A stretch of DNA of 64,000 nucleotides, taken from Silvimonas soli. GTDB lineage: Bacteria; Pseudomonadota; Gammaproteobacteria; Burkholderiales; Chitinibacteraceae. Below the pieces are notes generated by a model. The model saw nothing but the letters and a program-made list of their open reading frames with translations. It was not told the DNA's origin and did not search any database. This document shows, one piece after another, positions 61,634-64,000 of the stretch; position 1 is the first letter of the stretch; each line of letters starts with the position of its first letter. The DNA lies in assembly GCF_030035605.1 (NCBI RefSeq), contig NZ_CP106736.1, positions 2,294,001-2,358,000 of the forward strand, given 5' to 3'. The position numbers and the translations under genes were made by a program.

Positions 61634-61745
61634 GGGTTTCTCCCGCAGGTGGCCTGATAGTGCTTTAGTCGCGCGGCTGGCTTTTTTCTTTCATCGTTAT
61701 ACCGGCATTCTCTTACGAGGCAATGCTTTTGGCATAGGACCGGTA

Positions 61746-61922
61746 TCAATGAAAAAAGTGCAGCACTACAACGATGCTCGATGCAACAACCAGCACCATG
61801 GCGGTGATGTTGACGACTCGATCAACCTCTTGCCGGGCTCGCGGGAACAGGCGGCTGAAAATCAGCCAGGCGGCAAGCAGTAGGAAAATGAGGCGTAGAG
61901 CCAAGGAAAATGCTGAAAGCAC
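61746..61922 (-). CDS. Small two-helix membrane protein (hypothetical)
   Basis: 58 residues from a GTG start: VLSAFSLALRLIFLLLAAWL, then IFSRLFPRARQEVDRVVNI, then TAMVLVVASSIVVVLHFFH. Two hydrophobic helices (about 3-23 and 40-56) flank a charged loop (PRARQEVDR), a pattern unlikely by chance. There is no clear Shine-Dalgarno, so the start is uncertain. It lies 112 bases upstream of msrP on the same strand. I do not recognise the family. Confidence 0.5.
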   Translation of the reverse strand: MLSAFSLALRLIFLLLAAWLIFSRLFPRARQEVDRVVNITAMVLVVASSIVVVLHFFH

Positions 61923-62107
61923 TTGGGAGTTTTCTGGCGGCGTAAGAGTGAGGATCAGGTGGGGACAGCGCGCGTTAGCACTGGCAATACTTAATGTAGC
62001 ACTTTAAGTACGGGTCGCTGATGCCTGATTTTGAGTGAATTTATTAAATCGCAGTTTACTGACGATGACCATTATAAGTGATTGTATAGAAACAGAAAAA
62101 TCCGTGA

Positions 62108-62129
62108 GCGCCCCTTGTGGCGCCTTTTT
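62108..62129 (+). terminator. Short terminator-like hairpin before mraZ
   Basis: GCGCC-CCTTGT-GGCGC is followed by C and five thymines, overlapping the -35 region of the mraZ promoter. No plus-strand gene ends here. The stretch 61923-62107 shows no other feature. Confidence 0.5.
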
Positions 62130-62143
62130 ATTTGCTCTATAGT
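62115..62143 (+). promoter_or_regulatory. Promoter of the division (mra) operon
   Basis: -35 TTGTGG (62115-62120), a 17-base spacer and -10 TATAGT (62138-62143), immediately before and touching the first MraZ box. Confidence 0.6.
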
Positions 62144-62177
62144 GGGGCGAAGTGGGAGAAAGTGGGTGAAAGTGTCC
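62142..62177 (+). promoter_or_regulatory. MraZ operator: four direct repeats at ten-base spacing
   Basis: GTGGGG (62142), GTGGGA (62152), GTGGGT (62162) and a diverged GTGTCC (62172), each separated by four bases. This is the known GTGGG repeat pattern bound by MraZ to repress its own operon. Confidence 0.85.
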
Positions 62178-62211
62178 TTTTCTGCTCCACAACACCAGGA
62201 AAAACCAGGCA

Positions 62212-62649
62212 ATGTTCGGCGGCGTAGCAACTCTTAATCTCGACAGCAAAGGGCGTTTGGCCATACCGGCCAGGCACCGCGAACTGCTGTCTGCCCATTG
62301 CGCCGGCAAACTGGTCATTACCGTTGAGCCGGCAGGCTGCCTGCTGGTCTATCCCGAACCAGACTGGGTGCCGGTTCGCGACAAACTCAATCAATTGTCC
62401 GGCGCACAGGTGAACATTCGCCGCGTGATCGTCGGGCATGCCGAAGAAATCGAAATGGATGGCGCCGGTCGCGTGCTGATCCCTCCTCGCTTGCGGCAAA
62501 TTGCCGGGCTGGACAAGGAAGTCGCACTGGTGGGCATGGGTAACAAGTTCGAGTTATGGGATGACGCCAAATGGGCCGCACAAACTGCGTCCGTTCTGGC
62601 GATTGACCCGGCCGAACTGGCCCAGCAAATGCAAGGTATCGTGCTGTGA
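62212..62649 (+). CDS. mraZ: Division/cell wall cluster transcriptional repressor MraZ
   Basis: 145 residues containing two AbrB-like/MraZ half-domains: LNLDSKGRLAIPARHRELL at the start and EMDGAGRVLIPPRLRQIAGLDKEVALVGMG in the second half. It forms a ring and represses the dcw operon by binding the four repeats just upstream. The stop overlaps the rsmH start by four bases. Confidence 0.95.
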   Translation: MFGGVATLNLDSKGRLAIPARHRELLSAHCAGKLVITVEPAGCLLVYPEPDWVPVRDKLNQLSGAQVNIRRVIVGHAEEIEMDGAGRVLIPPRLRQIAGLDKEVALVGMGNKFELWDDAKWAAQTASVLAIDPAELAQQMQGIVL

Positions 62650-63575
62650 GTTTTATCCATCGCACGGTCTTGCTCGACGAAGCGGTCGAGGCTCTCGCCA
62701 TTATCCCCGATGGCATCTATGTCGACGGGACTTTCGGTCGCGGCGGCCACAGCCGTCTCATTCTCTCAAAACTTGGCCCCAATGGTCGTCTGATCGGATT
62801 CGACAAGGATCTGCAGGCCATTGCTGAAGCCAACACCATTACTGACCCACGTTTCACCATCGTCCACGAAGGCTTTGCCGGACTGGCGCAGGCGCTGGAC
62901 GCCTTGGGCGTGTCGCAGATTGATGGCGTATTGCTGGACCTTGGGGTTTCTTCCCCGCAACTGGACGACGGAAGTCGCGGCTTTAGTTTCCGCTTCGACG
63001 CTCCGCTCGATATGCGCATGGACACCACCCGCGGCATGACTGCTGCGCAGTGGATTAACAGCGCCGATGTAAAAGAAATTGCCGAGGTGGTACGTGACTA
63101 TGGCGAAGAGCGGTTTGCTAAACAGGTTGCAACAGCGATTGTTGCGGGTCGGGACATCGAGCCCATCACGACTACACGCCAACTTGCCGCGCTCGTGGCA
63201 AAGGCCGTCCGTACCCGTGAGCCGGGCCAGGATCCGGCGACGCGTACCTTCCAGGCTGTACGGATTTTCATTAATCGGGAGCTTGAAGAGCTCTCGCTGA
63301 TCTTGCCGCAAGCCTTGGCCAGACTGAAGCCAGGCGGACGTTTATCGGTGATTGCCTTCCATTCGCTGGAAGACCGCATCGTCAAACAGTTCATGCAGCA
63401 TGCGTCCAAGTCGCACATGCCGGACAGACTGCCGCTACGGGCGTCGGAAATGCCGGTGCCACCCTTGAGAATCATCGGCAAGCCCATTCGGGCAAGCGAT
63501 GAGGAGGTGGCAGCAAACCCCAGGGCTAGAAGTGCGATTCTGCGGGTGGCAGAAAGAACGGAGGCGGCGCTGTGA
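62646..63575 (+). CDS. rsmH: 16S rRNA (cytosine-1402-N4)-methyltransferase RsmH (MraW)
   Basis: 309 residues. It methylates N4 of C1402 in the ribosomal P site. SAM-binding DGIYVDGTFGRGGHSRLIL, the LLDLGVSSPQLDD motif, RGFSFRFDAPLDMRMD and VIAFHSLEDRIVKQFM are diagnostic. GTG start overlaps mraZ and the stop overlaps ftsL, the standard division-cluster order. Confidence 0.96.
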   Translation: MSFIHRTVLLDEAVEALAIIPDGIYVDGTFGRGGHSRLILSKLGPNGRLIGFDKDLQAIAEANTITDPRFTIVHEGFAGLAQALDALGVSQIDGVLLDLGVSSPQLDDGSRGFSFRFDAPLDMRMDTTRGMTAAQWINSADVKEIAEVVRDYGEERFAKQVATAIVAGRDIEPITTTRQLAALVAKAVRTREPGQDPATRTFQAVRIFINRELEELSLILPQALARLKPGGRLSVIAFHSLEDRIVKQFMQHASKSHMPDRLPLRASEMPVPPLRIIGKPIRASDEEVAANPRARSAILRVAERTEAAL

Positions 63576-63880
63576 TCCGCCTCAATCTATTTTTACTGAC
63601 CCTCGCAATTGTTTGCGCTCTATCCGTGGTTACCAGTCAGCACCGTTCGCGCAAGGCCTACGGAGAACTCCAGAAAGAACAAGAGGTTGCACGTCAACGC
63701 GATGTGGAATGGGGTCAGTTGCAGCTGGAAGAAAGCACTTGGGCGATGCACTCGCGTATTGAGTCCGAGGCCACGCAACGACTGAATATGCAGATGCCAG
63801 GCGCCGCACGCACGCAAGTGATCGGCCCGGAAGGTACCGCGATTGGTCGCGCGGCCACCAAAGCGGACCTGAAAGAATGA
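63572..63880 (+). CDS. ftsL: Cell division protein FtsL
   Basis: 102 residues, single-pass: a short cytoplasmic start, a membrane helix (about 4-22, LNLFLLTLAIVCALSVVTS) and a periplasmic coiled coil (about 30-70) rich in Gln/Glu. It forms the FtsQLB complex at the septum. The GTG start overlaps rsmH and the stop overlaps ftsI by four bases. Confidence 0.92.
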   Translation: MIRLNLFLLTLAIVCALSVVTSQHRSRKAYGELQKEQEVARQRDVEWGQLQLEESTWAMHSRIESEATQRLNMQMPGAARTQVIGPEGTAIGRAATKADLKE

Positions 63881-64000
63881 ACGCCCGCGTCTCTTCCGTG
63901 CGCCCGCATCAACGCTACGCCCACGTGCTCAAGCTCGAGCGCTGGCGTGTCTGGGCGATTCTGACCGGCTTGATGGCGCTGTTCGTGGTGCTTCTGGCGC
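63877..64000 (+). CDS. ftsI: Peptidoglycan transpeptidase FtsI (PBP3), N-terminal fragment
   Basis: The first 41 codons before the window ends: a basic cytoplasmic segment (MNARVSSVRPHQRYAHVLKL) followed by the start of a membrane helix (RVWAILTGLMALFVVLLA). The identity rests on gene order (after ftsL) and this FtsI-like N-terminus; the catalytic part is outside the window. Confidence 0.85.
   Translation, partial: MNARVSSVRPHQRYAHVLKLERWRVWAILTGLMALFVVLLA

Overview
The window reads as a chromosomal segment of a moderately GC-rich betaproteobacterium, most likely of the order Neisseriales. The basis is the family make-up: a DnaA / RpmH-RnpA-YidD-YidC block, an mraZ-rsmH-ftsL-ftsI division cluster, a ubiK / glnK-amtB pair and a CNP1-like protein after proB. 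That placement is inference and genus is not assigned. Genes are dense and mostly ordinary. No prophage, CRISPR array, tRNA or rRNA was seen; the only transposon trace is an IS3-type end at the left edge.

Region by region. 1-12.1 kb: IS end, a flavin reductase, a BaiN-type flavoprotein, YaeQ, an orphan DppA-like binding protein, an NADP-binding reductase, two divergent LysR/MFS pairs and a class I aminotransferase. 13.0-25.6 kb: a urea-nitrogen island with allophanate hydrolase, urea carboxylase, a GntR regulator and the complete urea ABC transporter urtABCDE. It is preceded by a sigma-54 promoter with NtrC-type sites. 25.8-31.2 kb: acetyltransferase, MalY-like lyase, EamA transporter, NudC, a candidate structured RNA, an EVE protein and a TSUP permease. 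31.7-35.9 kb: dnaA facing rpmH-rnpA-yidD-yidC, with an oriC-like gap between them. 36-45.8 kb: a full D-xylose locus (galM, xylR, xylA, xylB, xylFGH). 45.8-51.6 kb: ThrE/YjjPB-type exporter, msrQ, proB, CNP1-like, a TusA-like protein, pyrC and a small membrane protein. 51.6-55.4 kb: RNase P RNA, ubiK, and glnK-amtB behind a second sigma-54 promoter. 55.5-60.4 kb: a nucleoside salvage operon (nupC, deoC, deoA, cdd, udp). 60.7-64 kb: msrP, a tiny membrane protein, then the start of the division cluster behind four MraZ boxes.

How it works together. The urea island and glnK-amtB look like one nitrogen-scarcity response. Both have near-consensus -24/-12 promoters with NtrC-like sites about 110-140 bases upstream. 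Urea would be imported by UrtABCDE, carboxylated with ATP and biotin, and hydrolysed to ammonia and CO2 without urease. The xylose locus carries two copies of a 52-bp motif, one in front of xylA and one in front of xylB, probably XylR operators. Intergenic regions carry at least three families of palindromic repeats, and every real gap of the urt operon contains a palindrome.
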